Shown piece by piece: positions 17,496-25,713 of a DNA stretch of 64,000 nucleotides (the first letter of the stretch is position 1; every line of letters starts with the position of its first letter). Source of the DNA: Chloroflexota bacterium. Lineage in GTDB: Bacteria > Chloroflexota > Anaerolineae > 4572-78 > J111. The stretch is from NCBI GenBank assembly GCA_016860845.1, contig BOKF01000020.1, forward strand, positions 62,001 to 126,000, read 5' to 3'. The notes under the pieces were generated by a model. That model worked only from the letters and a program-made list of their open reading frames with translations. It searched no databases and was not told where the DNA came from. The position numbers and the translations under genes were made by a program.

Positions 17496-19697
17496 ATGAA
17501 CCTGAAGGATTACCCGCGACCCCCTGGCGATACGGGGCGCGGGGTGCATTGGTCGCCGGCGCCGGCCCTGTGGGGATGGGACAATTGGCCCTTTTGGCGT
17601 GATTTTCTGGTGGCGGCTCAGATCAAGTGGGTCAAAGTCAACGATGACGGCGGCGGCTCGGCCAAAGGTCTGGTGGCCCGGCTCGCTAACCTGGGCATCA
17701 TGCCCGTTGTTAGATTTTATCGCCACCCGAGCTATCCCGGCTATTTGACCGCTCGCGAGACGGATTACGCCCGGGCTTTATACGAACGGTATGGGGTGGT
17801 CTATTTTGAAACCCGCAATGAACCGGATCTGAACCTGGAATGGAGCGGCGGCCGGCCCGCCAACTGGCTGCAGCAGGTCATCACCTATTACCTGGACGAC
17901 CGTGACAAATTGGCCAAGGTAGGGGTATATGCCCTATTTCCGGCTTTTGGCCCCGGCGGCGAGGGCAACCCCTTTGAACTCATTGCCCGCCGTGGTCGCC
18001 GGGATGTTTTTGAGCGGATGGTGGTGGCCCTGCACAACTACTGCCTGGGCCGTCCCCTGGCGTACCCCAACGACGGGATTGCCGACCATGGCCAACCCCT
18101 GAGCTACGCCGAGTGGCTGGCTGCCGGCGATGGCCGCCCAAATTTGGCCCTTAATGTGGTCTGGGATCGCTGGACGCATACCCGTGTTTCCGAAGCTCGG
18201 CGGCAGCTAGCTAACCCCAAAATTACCGTCTATGATGATTGGACTTGTTTCCGCGCTTTTGAACGCATGGATAAACTGGTCCGTGATGCCTGCGGCCATT
18301 CCGTCGCGATGATGATGACCGAAGGCGGCTATAACGTGCTGCAACGGGCCGGGACTACCGGCGGCGATGACCCACGGTATCCCAAACCCACCCCGCAACG
18401 CACCTCTGAATTGACCATGGCCATGTTCAATTACCACCTGCCGGATTACATGTTGGCGCTCATGCCCTGGATTGTGGGCGTTGCCAAATTTGGCGTGCAG
18501 TCGCCGGGATTTGAGCACCAGGGGCCGTGGTTTACCAACGTTTACGACCGTGATTGGGGCTTAAAAGGAGAATTACCCCTGGTCCAGATGCTCAAGACTA
18601 CGCCGGCCCAGGTCCGCGCCAGCGGCCCGGTGCCGTCTGCTCTGGAAAAGTTCCACCAGGCCCAACAATTTGAAGATCGGCGCATTGACGAGCGGCTGAA
18701 GTACCTGGAGCCGATGGTGCAGGTTGAATCCTATCAAGGTCAGGAAAGCTACTGGAAACTAGTCGAGGTTCAATTCAAAGAAAAAGGCAACGGTTATGTT
18801 TACGTGAAGGTTAAAGACGCTGGCGGGACAGCGCTGGAAGGCGTCTCTTTTGCGGCTTACACTAAAGCCAACCAGGCCAGGGTCGCCAGCACCAAGGGCA
18901 AAGCAGACCAGTATTGGGGCAACCTGCCTCTGTTTAGCGCCCCGCTGGGAACTTATCGGATCGGCATCCATAACCAACCGGGTGATTATCTAAGCGGAGT
19001 TGGGAACGGCAGCGAAGCTGGTTTTCAAGCGGTAGATTATTTTCTAACTTTTAGGAAAGTAGAGAGGACGGTCGAAGCGATGCTCAACGTACCGCAGTGG
19101 CGGCAGATTATCCTGAACTATTACGCCAAAGAGGGTGAAGCCTATAATAACGCCGAAGTGGCCGGGGTCGGCATCAAAAAAGTTACGCCCGATAAGCAAG
19201 GGCCAGCGCCGAGTGGACTCTGGCGGCTGGTTGGCGTTCGCCAGTTAACCGCAGCGGAAAGCGGCTCGAATCAATATGTCTATGTTGACCTGGTTGATCA
19301 AAATGGACAGCCGGTTCGCGGCGCTGCACCGCTCATCGCCTGGACCTGGGAAGGGCGGCGCACTAATGAGCCGGCTCCTCCTATCCGCCCCGACAAACCC
19401 GTTTACGAAGCTGCCGGCAATATCGGGCTGGGCGCCGGGCAGAAAATCAGCGTGTGGATTCAGGATAGTAACACCCTCTCAGACAGCGCCACCAACCTTC
19501 AGGCCGCCCCGTCCCGCCCCGCTGGCGGCAGCGATACCGGTCCCCGTTCCTTTTACCTGCTTTTTCAGCGGCAAAGCGTATCCCCCCAACCCCCTGTTCC
19601 GGAAACAGGCGTCGAAATCTTCAAAAAGTATCGCATTTCTTTCGTTTTTAATGAAGAGAAAATGACGATTGAAGACGTTTCGATTACCAAACTTTAG
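17496..19697 (+). CDS. Large cytosolic GH-A-type glycoside hydrolase-like protein
   Basis: A 733-residue protein. The first 350 residues look like a clan GH-A (beta/alpha)8 barrel. The proposed acid/base is E109 in ETRNEPDLNLEW and the proposed nucleophile is E276 in MMMTEGGYN, both placed at strand ends as in GH5/GH39-type enzymes. The rest (about 390-733) contains beta-rich repeats around VESYQGQESYWKLVEVQF and PAPSGLWRLVGVRQL, probably two related beta-sandwich domains. There is no signal peptide, which is odd for such an enzyme. A second protein with the same NEP and TEGG motifs lies at 43317. No family number or substrate can be assigned. Confidence 0.65.
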   Translation: MNLKDYPRPPGDTGRGVHWSPAPALWGWDNWPFWRDFLVAAQIKWVKVNDDGGGSAKGLVARLANLGIMPVVRFYRHPSYPGYLTARETDYARALYERYGVVYFETRNEPDLNLEWSGGRPANWLQQVITYYLDDRDKLAKVGVYALFPAFGPGGEGNPFELIARRGRRDVFERMVVALHNYCLGRPLAYPNDGIADHGQPLSYAEWLAAGDGRPNLALNVVWDRWTHTRVSEARRQLANPKITVYDDWTCFRAFERMDKLVRDACGHSVAMMMTEGGYNVLQRAGTTGGDDPRYPKPTPQRTSELTMAMFNYHLPDYMLALMPWIVGVAKFGVQSPGFEHQGPWFTNVYDRDWGLKGELPLVQMLKTTPAQVRASGPVPSALEKFHQAQQFEDRRIDERLKYLEPMVQVESYQGQESYWKLVEVQFKEKGNGYVYVKVKDAGGTALEGVSFAAYTKANQARVASTKGKADQYWGNLPLFSAPLGTYRIGIHNQPGDYLSGVGNGSEAGFQAVDYFLTFRKVERTVEAMLNVPQWRQIILNYYAKEGEAYNNAEVAGVGIKKVTPDKQGPAPSGLWRLVGVRQLTAAESGSNQYVYVDLVDQNGQPVRGAAPLIAWTWEGRRTNEPAPPIRPDKPVYEAAGNIGLGAGQKISVWIQDSNTLSDSATNLQAAPSRPAGGSDTGPRSFYLLFQRQSVSPQPPVPETGVEIFKKYRISFVFNEEKMTIEDVSITKL

Positions 19698-19780
19698 TCG
19701 GCTTGGCCAAGCTCTGCGGCAAGGGGATTGCTGCGGCGCGCCAGGGGGAAGCGGTCAAGGTTGTTGTAACTGCCGATTAG
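19697..19780 (+). pseudogene. Possible C-terminal fragment of a Gfo/Idh/MocA-type dehydrogenase
   Basis: Immediately after the preceding stop, one frame reads KGIAAARQGEAVKVVV before TAG, similar to the usual last helix and strand of Gfo/Idh/MocA oxidoreductases (a helix ending in AA..G..V.V). No start or upstream part exists. The call is weak. It fits the SDR stump found nearby at 20728. Confidence 0.25.
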
Positions 19781-19863
19781 CTGAGGAGTGTCCACGAGTC
19801 TGTGGCACGTTACTAATTATGAAAAGGTAGCAGGGTAGCAAGGTTGCAAGGAATCTCCTTTCC

Positions 19864-19894
19864 GTGTCTACTGTCTACCGACTACCGTCTACTA
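19864..19894. repeat. GTCTACC-type heptamer repeat
   Basis: Degenerate 7-nt units (GTCTACT, GTCTACC, GACTACC, GTCTACT) lie in the leader of the next gene, just before its AGGAG. The same family is seen at about 53105-53140, 61505-61530 and 63150-63175. Confidence 0.7.
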
Positions 19895-19913
19895 TTTTCT
19901 TAGGAGATCTTCA

Positions 19914-20693
19914 ATGTATCGTTTATCCATTTGTGCTGATACCGTTTTTTTGGATTTACCCTTTGAGGAGCGGGTTAAAAAAATTGCCCAAGCCGGCTTT
20001 TTAGTGGAGTTTTGGGGCTGGAAGGGGCGTAACCTGGAGGCCATCACTGCTGACCCCAAGATTGAGGTGTGCGGTTTTTCCGGGACGCAAGGCGGCTCTT
20101 GCGTTCATCCCGACGGGATGGCGGCCTATGTAGCCGGGATAGCGGAATCCACGCCTGTCGCCAAGAAACTCGGGGCGTCCTTCCTGGTTGTGCATGGCGG
20201 GGAGCTTGGCCCTAACGGGGAGGTGGTGCATAAAATCTCGGCCAGCCCGGTGACCCATTGGATCACCGCCTACAAAGCTTTGAGTCAGCTCGCCCAATTA
20301 GGAGCAGAGAATGGGGTGACCTACTGCCTGGAAGTCCTCAATACCAAGGTGGACCACCCCGGCTACTCCATCAACTTCATCGAAGATGCGGTGCGCTTGG
20401 TCAAAGAAGTCAACAGCCCTTATGTCAAAGTGCTCTGCGATATCTACCACAGCGCGGTTGAAGAGGGCAACGTGGTGCAGCTCCTGCGGGATTACCACCC
20501 CTATATCGGTCACATTCACGTGGCCGATCTCCCCGGCCGCCACGAGCCAGGCACCGGCGAACTGAATTACCGCTTTGTGGCCGAAGCGCTGCGTGAGATA
20601 GGTTATGAAGGCATAGTTGGGATGGAAGCCTATCCGCTGGGAGATAGTAACCAGGCTATGGACCGCTTTCGCGCCGCCTTTAGCGAGGCTTAG
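19914..20693 (+). CDS. Hydroxypyruvate isomerase-like sugar isomerase (TIM barrel)
   Basis: A 259-residue AP-endonuclease-2-type TIM barrel, the right length for Hyi. Key stretches are CLEVLNTKVDHPGYSI with metal-binding E140, CDIYHSAVEEGN, HIHVADLPGRHEPGTGELNY and the terminal GMEAYP glutamate. It interconverts hydroxypyruvate and tartronate semialdehyde or a related ketose. A TAGGAGAT stands right before the ATG. Nearby SDR and possible Gfo/Idh stumps and LacI regulators suggest that it is left over from a larger sugar or glyoxylate catabolic operon. Confidence 0.85.
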   Translation: MYRLSICADTVFLDLPFEERVKKIAQAGFLVEFWGWKGRNLEAITADPKIEVCGFSGTQGGSCVHPDGMAAYVAGIAESTPVAKKLGASFLVVHGGELGPNGEVVHKISASPVTHWITAYKALSQLAQLGAENGVTYCLEVLNTKVDHPGYSINFIEDAVRLVKEVNSPYVKVLCDIYHSAVEEGNVVQLLRDYHPYIGHIHVADLPGRHEPGTGELNYRFVAEALREIGYEGIVGMEAYPLGDSNQAMDRFRAAFSEA

Positions 20694-20727
20694 GGTCTAT
20701 TCGTAACTGTTCAAAAAGGAGAACCGG

Positions 20728-20892
20728 ATAACAAATAAATCTGACCTATCCGGCAAATACGCCATTATCACGGGCAGCACCCAGGGGTTGGGCGAGGCGA
20801 CGGCCCGCTTATTTGTCGAGCGCGGGGCGGCCGGCCTGATCATCTGCGGGCGCAATGCCGAGCGAGGTCAGAGATGTGGCCAAACGAGCTAA
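20728..20892 (+). pseudogene. Truncated short-chain dehydrogenase fused into a lacI gene
   Basis: After an AAAAAGGAG ribosome site, a frame opening with ATA where an ATG is expected reads SDLSGKYAIITGSTQGLGEA then LFVERGAAGLIICGRNAERGQ, a clear SDR N-terminus with the TGxxxGxG nucleotide loop. It then changes abruptly into out-of-frame lacI sequence and stops. About 200 residues of the SDR are gone, so a deletion joined the 5' end of this gene to the regulator. Confidence 0.8.
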
Positions 20893-21862
20893 CGTATCGA
20901 GTGCAGTGGTTTCTTATGTTATTAATAATGGTCCCAGGCCAGTCTCGTTAGACAAACAGCTCCGCGTGAAGAAGGCTATTGAAGAGCTAGGTTATTATCC
21001 GAACGAACTCGCCCGGAGTATGCGTCTTCAACAAAGTTCGACAATTGGCCTGTTGCTGCCCAATCTAACCAACATCGTCTTTGCCGAGATTGCCTCCGGT
21101 GTGGAGAGTGTCTGCTCCGGGTACGATTACGTGGTCCTGGTAGGCTATAGTGACCGTGATCCGGTTAAAGAGAGAAAATATATTAATATGCTGCGGGCCA
21201 AGCAGGTGGATGGGGTCATCATCCTCCCCGATCAAAACCCGTTGGTTTTGCTCCAGCCTTTACAGCCCAAACTGCCCATCGTTATCATCGAGCACGAGGT
21301 ACCGGGCCTAAATTGTATTACGATGGAACATTTGAAGGGAGGAAGACTGGCTACCCAGCACCTGGTGGATCTGGGCCATCGTCGCATTGGTTTGATTAGG
21401 CGGTCTCCCGAACACATCAATATCCTGAGTTTAGAGCGGTTCAAGGGTTATTGTCAGGTACTGGAACAGGCCGGTATTCCTCTTAATCCAGCGCTGGTTG
21501 TTGATAGCGGGGCGGGCCAGGAAGAAGGCTATCGGGCTATGCAGCAGTTGTTAGCCCTGCCCGAGCCGCCTACCGCCGTTTTTACCCATAATGATGTTTT
21601 GGCTCTGGGCGCTATGCATGCGATCTGGAGCGCCGGATTATCCATTCCCGGAGACATTTCTATTATTGGTTTTGACGACACCGCCGGTTCAGCCTATTTG
21701 TATCCTCCCCTAACCACTATCAGGTTTTCTAAAGCAGAGATGGGCCATGAGGCAGCCCACATCTTATTCGACCTTATTCAGCAGCCAGAAAGTGTACCTC
21801 CCCGCATCGTCAAACTACCGGTTGAACTGGTGGTGCGCCAGTCAACCGCTCCCCCTCCGTAA
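20855..21862 (+). CDS. LacI-family transcriptional regulator (5' end rebuilt by deletion)
   Basis: A 335-residue LacI regulator: helix-turn-helix VRDVAKRANVSSAVVSYVIN from residue 5 and hinge ELARSMRLQ, then a periplasmic-binding-protein-like sensor domain with GVIILPDQNP, LGHRRIGLI and SIIGFDDTAGS. Its ATG lies inside the SDR remnant, in another frame, and the first four residues (MPSE) come from SDR sequence. No ribosome site precedes it. It may be expressed by coupling from the truncated SDR frame. Ligand and operator unknown. Confidence 0.87.
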   Translation: MPSEVRDVAKRANVSSAVVSYVINNGPRPVSLDKQLRVKKAIEELGYYPNELARSMRLQQSSTIGLLLPNLTNIVFAEIASGVESVCSGYDYVVLVGYSDRDPVKERKYINMLRAKQVDGVIILPDQNPLVLLQPLQPKLPIVIIEHEVPGLNCITMEHLKGGRLATQHLVDLGHRRIGLIRRSPEHINILSLERFKGYCQVLEQAGIPLNPALVVDSGAGQEEGYRAMQQLLALPEPPTAVFTHNDVLALGAMHAIWSAGLSIPGDISIIGFDDTAGSAYLYPPLTTIRFSKAEMGHEAAHILFDLIQQPESVPPRIVKLPVELVVRQSTAPPP

Positions 21863-21889
21863 GTACAGAGCTAATTTTAACTTTACTAT

Positions 21890-22028
21890 AGGACTTACGC
21901 ATGTCACTGCTTCGCGTGAACGAAGCGCAGCGGAGTGAAGAATCCCTCGAAGGTACGCTTGCAAGAGCACGTATTCAGGGATTTTTCGCTCCTTCGTCGC
22001 TCAAAATGACATGATTTGCGTAAGTCCT
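21890..22028. repeat. MITE-like element with AGGACTTACGCA terminal inverted repeats
   Basis: A perfect 12-bp terminal inverted repeat, AGGACTTACGCA (21890-21901) and TGCGTAAGTCCT (22017-22028), extended inside by CATGTCA/TGACATG. Between them are GAATCCCT and AGGGATTTTTCG arms, similar to the palindrome at 58260. It is 139 bp long, has no ORF and carries no transposase. It lies between the two lacI genes. Confidence 0.75.
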
Positions 22029-22086
22029 GTACTATTTTCAAGGAGTCTTCACCCGCCCCTGGATATGGAGAAATACGCAATTAGTT

Positions 22087-22131
22087 TTGACAACTGTTAC
22101 ATTTCATGTTACTATCTGCGCAACCGGTTGC
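22087..22131 (+). promoter_or_regulatory. Promoter and LacI-type operator of the second lacI gene
   Basis: A near-consensus promoter, TTGACA (22087-22092), 17 bases, TACTAT (22110-22115), is followed by the palindrome GCAACCGGTTGC (22120-22131) right over the expected transcription start. The core CAACCGGTTG is typical of LacI-family operators and recurs after the gene at 23202-23211, which implies autorepression. Confidence 0.75.
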
Positions 22132-22168
22132 ACAACATTTGAATGATAATTTTTGGGGGCAGGTCGGG

Positions 22169-23182
22169 ATGCCTGTATCAATTTACGATATTGCTAAAAG
22201 GGCTAACCTAGCTCCCTCAACCATTTCTCGGGCTCTGCAAGATCATCCTCGCATTGGCGCTGAAACCAAGATGCGAGTCCGGGCGTTAGCCAAAGAAATG
22301 GGCTACGTCCCCAGCACCGTGGCCAAAAGCTTGTCTACCAATCAGACCTGGACGATTGGCATGGTCGTTGCCACAATTTCTGATCCATTTATGGGGCGAG
22401 TGGTGGAAGGCGTGGAGGAAGTTGCCATTGGGGCCGGCTTTAATGTTTTTCTTAGCACCTCGCAAAATAGCCGGCAGCGTGAAATTGCGGTCATTGACGT
22501 GCTTCAGCAGCGTCGAGTCGATGGGATTATCGTGGTCGCCTCGCACCTGTTTGATCACTATCGCCGCTATTTTGACCGCATCGAGGTGCCTATCGTTATG
22601 ATTGACGAACAAGAACCGGCTGGGGTCATCCATGCGGTGGCGGTTGATGATTTACGGGGAGCGCGGCTGGCTGTTGAGCACTTACTTGGATTAGGGCATC
22701 GTCGCATCGGTTATGTCGGCGTGACCAATCGTCCCAAGTCAAACAAATACCGTTTGAAAGGGTATGAGGATGCCCTGAATGCCGCCGGGATCACACCGGA
22801 CCCCACGCTTGTATTTACCTCCACCATCGAAGATCACGCCAAACGGGGTGAGGCCAGTTTAGAGCCATTGTGGGCTGCCGGCGCTACGGCTGTTTTTTGC
22901 TACAACGATATGACCGCCGTAGGTCTCCTGTCTGCTTGTTATAAGCGCGGCCTCTCCGTTCCTGACGACCTCAGCGTGATCGGCTTTGATGATATTGATA
23001 CGGCTGTCTACACCATCCCCCCCTTGACCACCATCCATCAGCCCCGGCTTGAACTGGGGCGGCGGGCGATGCAAATGATCCTCGATTTACTGGCTGGTCA
23101 GACGCCGGAAAACCAACTTATCTCTGCTGAATTAGTGGTTCGACAGACCACCACCGGTTTGCTGCCCGATAAGCGCCGTTAA
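22169..23182 (+). CDS. LacI-family transcriptional regulator
   Basis: A LacI regulator of 337 residues from the ATG at 22169 (MPVSIYDIAKRANLAPSTIS). An upstream in-frame ATG at 22106 is rejected because it lies in the promoter, ahead of the operator at 22120-22131. Helix-turn-helix and hinge (VAKSLSTNQTW) are followed by the sensor domain (VDGIIVVASH, LGHRRIGYVG, LSVIGFDDIDTA). Operators flank the gene on both sides, so it probably represses itself and the downstream desaturase-Rieske gene. Ligand likely a sugar or polyol. Confidence 0.9.
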   Translation: MPVSIYDIAKRANLAPSTISRALQDHPRIGAETKMRVRALAKEMGYVPSTVAKSLSTNQTWTIGMVVATISDPFMGRVVEGVEEVAIGAGFNVFLSTSQNSRQREIAVIDVLQQRRVDGIIVVASHLFDHYRRYFDRIEVPIVMIDEQEPAGVIHAVAVDDLRGARLAVEHLLGLGHRRIGYVGVTNRPKSNKYRLKGYEDALNAAGITPDPTLVFTSTIEDHAKRGEASLEPLWAAGATAVFCYNDMTAVGLLSACYKRGLSVPDDLSVIGFDDIDTAVYTIPPLTTIHQPRLELGRRAMQMILDLLAGQTPENQLISAELVVRQTTTGLLPDKRR

Positions 23183-23199
23183 GTTTTTTTAAGGAGTAG

Positions 23200-23213
23200 T
23201 GCAACCGGTTGAA
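23200..23213 (+). promoter_or_regulatory. Second LacI-type operator
   Basis: CAACCGGTTG at 23202-23211 repeats the core of the operator in front of the regulator gene. It lies 18 nt after the lacI stop and 120 nt before the desaturase ATG. I see no convincing -35/-10 pair around it. Confidence 0.6.
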
Positions 23214-23331
23214 CAAAGTCGTGGCAAAAATAGGAGATGTAGAAAATGAGTTAAGCAATTGTTGTCGTGTCGGTGGAGTAGCAAAAAATAGAGATTATCC
23301 ACATTTTACAAATGATTGAAGGAGAGAACTG

Positions 23332-24783
23332 ATGCTGCTTAATAAGTTCGCCAAACGAGATTACTCCCTGGTGAGTACGGGGCGGAGCGCTGTTGCCCTC
23401 GATGATGAGTTAATTGAAGAAAAAGTGGAAGGGACATGGTGGTCTCCCGACATCCCGCGCCAGGAACTCAAGGCTCTGATGAAACGGAGTGACGGCCCGG
23501 CCCTGATGCATTTTGGGCTGTGGATTCTGCTGCTGATCGTCAGCGGCTATCTGGCCGTCCTTTCCTGGGGGACCTGGTGGGCGATTCCTGCCTTTTTCAT
23601 CTTTGGGACTATCTATTCCTCATCCGATGCCCGCTGGCACGAATGTGGGCACGGCACCCCCTTTAAAACCCGCTGGCTCAACGAGGTTTTCTACCACCTC
23701 AGCTCCTTTATGACCTTGCGCGAGGCGTACCTGTGGCGCTGGAGCCACGCCCGCCATCACACCGACACCATCATTGTCATGCAGGACCCCGAAATTCAGG
23801 TGATGCGCCCGGCCGACCTGCTCAAAATATTGCTGGACTTTTTCGATCTGCGCAGCGGCCCCCCGGAAGTGCTGCGGATCATCCGGCACGCCCTGGGCTG
23901 GCCCGACGCCAATGTACGGACATTTGTGCCTGAAGCGGTCCGCCAGAAAATGTACTGGTCCAGCCGGGTTTATGTCGCTATTTTTATTGCCTTTGGGATT
24001 TGGTCCTACGCCATTGGCAGCTTTCTGCCGATGATGTTTATCGGTTTGCCCCGCTTTTATGGCGGCTGGCTGCACCAGCTTTTGGGGCTGACCCAACACG
24101 CCGGCCTGGCCGAAAATACCCGGGATCATCGCAAAAATACCCGCACGGTTTATATCAACCCGGTTTTTCGCTATCTTTACATGAATATGAACTACCATCT
24201 CGAGCATCACGTTATCCCGATGGTGCCCTATCACGCTTTGCCTAAGCTTCATAAAGCGATTGTGGCCCAGACCCCGACCCCCTATACCAGCTTGTGGCAA
24301 GTCTACAAAGAGATGATTCCCGCTTTGATTAAGCAGGCTTACGAAAACCCCGACCACCATATTGATCGTCCCTTGCCTGCACCGGCCGTGACCGAGTTGC
24401 CGGTTCAGGACAGGGTCAATGGCAAGAATGGGCACCAGCCGGCGACCGAACAAGCGCAGGCGATCGCCGGGAACTGGGTGGAAGTGTGTGCGGTTGACGA
24501 TTTGGACGAAGAAGATGTCATTGGGTTTGACCATAACGGCAAAAAATACGCGGTCTACCGGCTGCTGGGTGATGATTACTACGCCAGCGATGGCTTATGC
24601 ACCCACGAAAAAGTGGCCCTGGCCGGCGGCTTGGTTATAGACGGCTGTATTGAGTGCCCCATGCACAACGGCCGCTTCGAGGTCACCACCGGCAAAGCGG
24701 TCAAGCCGCCTGTCCATGAGGATTTAAGAACCTATCCGGCCGAGCGGCGGGGCGACAAGGTCTTTATCAATCTTCCCGATTGA
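23332..24783 (+). CDS. MocD-like fatty-acid-desaturase-type oxygenase fused to a Rieske ferredoxin
   Basis: A 483-residue fusion. Residues 55-360 are a membrane di-iron desaturase/hydroxylase with all three histidine boxes: HECGH at 103-107, HARHH at 139-143 and HLEHH at 289-293, and several membrane segments (for example ALMHFGLWILLLIVSGYLA). Residues about 385-483 are a Rieske 2Fe-2S domain, C423-x-H425 and C442-x-x-H445. In rhizopine catabolism MocD (oxygenase) and MocE (Rieske ferredoxin) are separate proteins; here they are one chain, so the electron donor is built in. The substrate could be a methylated inositol derivative or a lipid. GAAGGAGAG precedes the ATG. The upstream LacI operator suggests sugar-responsive control. 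Confidence 0.85.
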   Translation: MLLNKFAKRDYSLVSTGRSAVALDDELIEEKVEGTWWSPDIPRQELKALMKRSDGPALMHFGLWILLLIVSGYLAVLSWGTWWAIPAFFIFGTIYSSSDARWHECGHGTPFKTRWLNEVFYHLSSFMTLREAYLWRWSHARHHTDTIIVMQDPEIQVMRPADLLKILLDFFDLRSGPPEVLRIIRHALGWPDANVRTFVPEAVRQKMYWSSRVYVAIFIAFGIWSYAIGSFLPMMFIGLPRFYGGWLHQLLGLTQHAGLAENTRDHRKNTRTVYINPVFRYLYMNMNYHLEHHVIPMVPYHALPKLHKAIVAQTPTPYTSLWQVYKEMIPALIKQAYENPDHHIDRPLPAPAVTELPVQDRVNGKNGHQPATEQAQAIAGNWVEVCAVDDLDEEDVIGFDHNGKKYAVYRLLGDDYYASDGLCTHEKVALAGGLVIDGCIECPMHNGRFEVTTGKAVKPPVHEDLRTYPAERRGDKVFINLPD

Positions 24784-24842
24784 AATGATCTCAAGCTGGG
24801 CTAATTGAAATCTTGCTCGTACCTAAATCGTGAGGAATCAGA

Positions 24843-25634
24843 ATGGATCGTAATCGCAAAACTGTAGCCGAGTTACTGGCGCTGAAAGGCCAGAAACAGT
24901 TCACCATGCTGCACGTAAAATCGCTGGACGAGGCGGCTGCTGCCGAAGCCGCCGGCATTGATATGCTCTCTATCATTGACCCGCTGTGGACCCCGGAAAT
25001 GCGGGCCGCCGCACCAAGCGGCTTTGTCCAAGTCGGTCTGCTCTACGGCCAGCTCGCCACCTTTGAGGATTATCTGCGAGCGGCGCACCGGGCCATTCAG
25101 ATCGGCGGCGATGCCGTCTACTGCGCCGCCAGTCTCGACACCGTTCGCCGGCTGCGGGCCGAGGGTATTCCGGTGTGCGGCCACACCGGCCTGATCCCTT
25201 CCAAGCGGACCTGGACCGGGGGCTTCCGGGCGGTCGGTAAGACCAGTGAGGCAGCCGTGTTTGTCTACCGGCAGGTGAAGGAGCTGGAGGAGGCCGGGGC
25301 CTTCGCGGCTGAGATTGAGGTGGTCCCCGAACGAGTCGCCGCCGAAATCTCGAAGCGGACGTCAATCCTGCTGCTGTCAATGGGCGCCGGGGCTGGCTGC
25401 GACGGCCAGTACCTGTTTGCCGAGGATGTGCTCGGCCAGACTGACGGGCATGTCCCCCGGCATGCCAAGACCTACCGCAAGTTCCGGGCCGAGTACGCCC
25501 GGCTGCAACAGGAGCGCATCGCCGCGTTTCGGGAGTTCTCGTCCGATGTAGCCGCCGGCCGCTATCCCGCCCCAGAGCACACGGTCGGGATCGCCGACGA
25601 TGAGTTCGCCGCCTTCCGGCAGCAATTAGGCTAG
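24843..25634 (+). CDS. PanB-like ketopantoate hydroxymethyltransferase family protein
   Basis: A 263-residue barrel close to PanB in length and motifs: MLHVKSLDEAAAAEAAGIDML, metal-binding D90 in IQIGGDAVYCAAS, H114 in GHTGLIP (PanB has GHVGLTP) and EIEVVPERVA. PanB adds a hydroxymethyl group to 2-oxoisovalerate in pantothenate synthesis. Here no panC or panD lies nearby, the motifs deviate from true PanB, and the neighbour is a MocD-type oxygenase, so a catabolic aldol or isocitrate-lyase-superfamily role is possible. GAGGAATC stands before the ATG. Confidence 0.75.
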   Translation: MDRNRKTVAELLALKGQKQFTMLHVKSLDEAAAAEAAGIDMLSIIDPLWTPEMRAAAPSGFVQVGLLYGQLATFEDYLRAAHRAIQIGGDAVYCAASLDTVRRLRAEGIPVCGHTGLIPSKRTWTGGFRAVGKTSEAAVFVYRQVKELEEAGAFAAEIEVVPERVAAEISKRTSILLLSMGAGAGCDGQYLFAEDVLGQTDGHVPRHAKTYRKFRAEYARLQQERIAAFREFSSDVAAGRYPAPEHTVGIADDEFAAFRQQLG

Positions 25635-25650
25635 TTGAAGAGGATGTCGC

Positions 25651-25710
25651 GGAAAGTGGCGTCCAAAGCTTGCTTTACCTTTTCAAAACCAGGCTTTGGA
25701 CGCCGTTTCC
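25651..25710. terminator. Bidirectional hairpin between convergent genes
   Basis: GGCGTCCAAAGC (25658-25669) pairs perfectly with GCTTTGGACGCC (25693-25704), extended by GGAAA/TTTCC at the outside. It fills the gap between the PanB-like gene and the DUF1684 gene and can end transcription from either side, though T-runs are short. Confidence 0.6.
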
Positions 25711-25713
25711 AAC

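Noticed and set aside
21890..22028. Complete insertion sequence
   Set aside because: No transposase ORF fits in 139 bp.
22106..22168. Longer N-terminus of the second LacI regulator (start at 22106)
   Set aside because: It would include the -10 box and operator; the LacI helix-turn-helix starts right after ATG 22169.
23620..24534. Minus-strand ORF (304 codons) opposite the desaturase-Rieske gene
   Set aside because: Antisense shadow; the plus strand has all three His boxes and the Rieske ligands.
24843..25634. True panB of pantothenate synthesis
   Set aside because: Motifs differ (GHTGLIP, EIEVVP) and no panC or panD is adjacent, so I keep only the family name.
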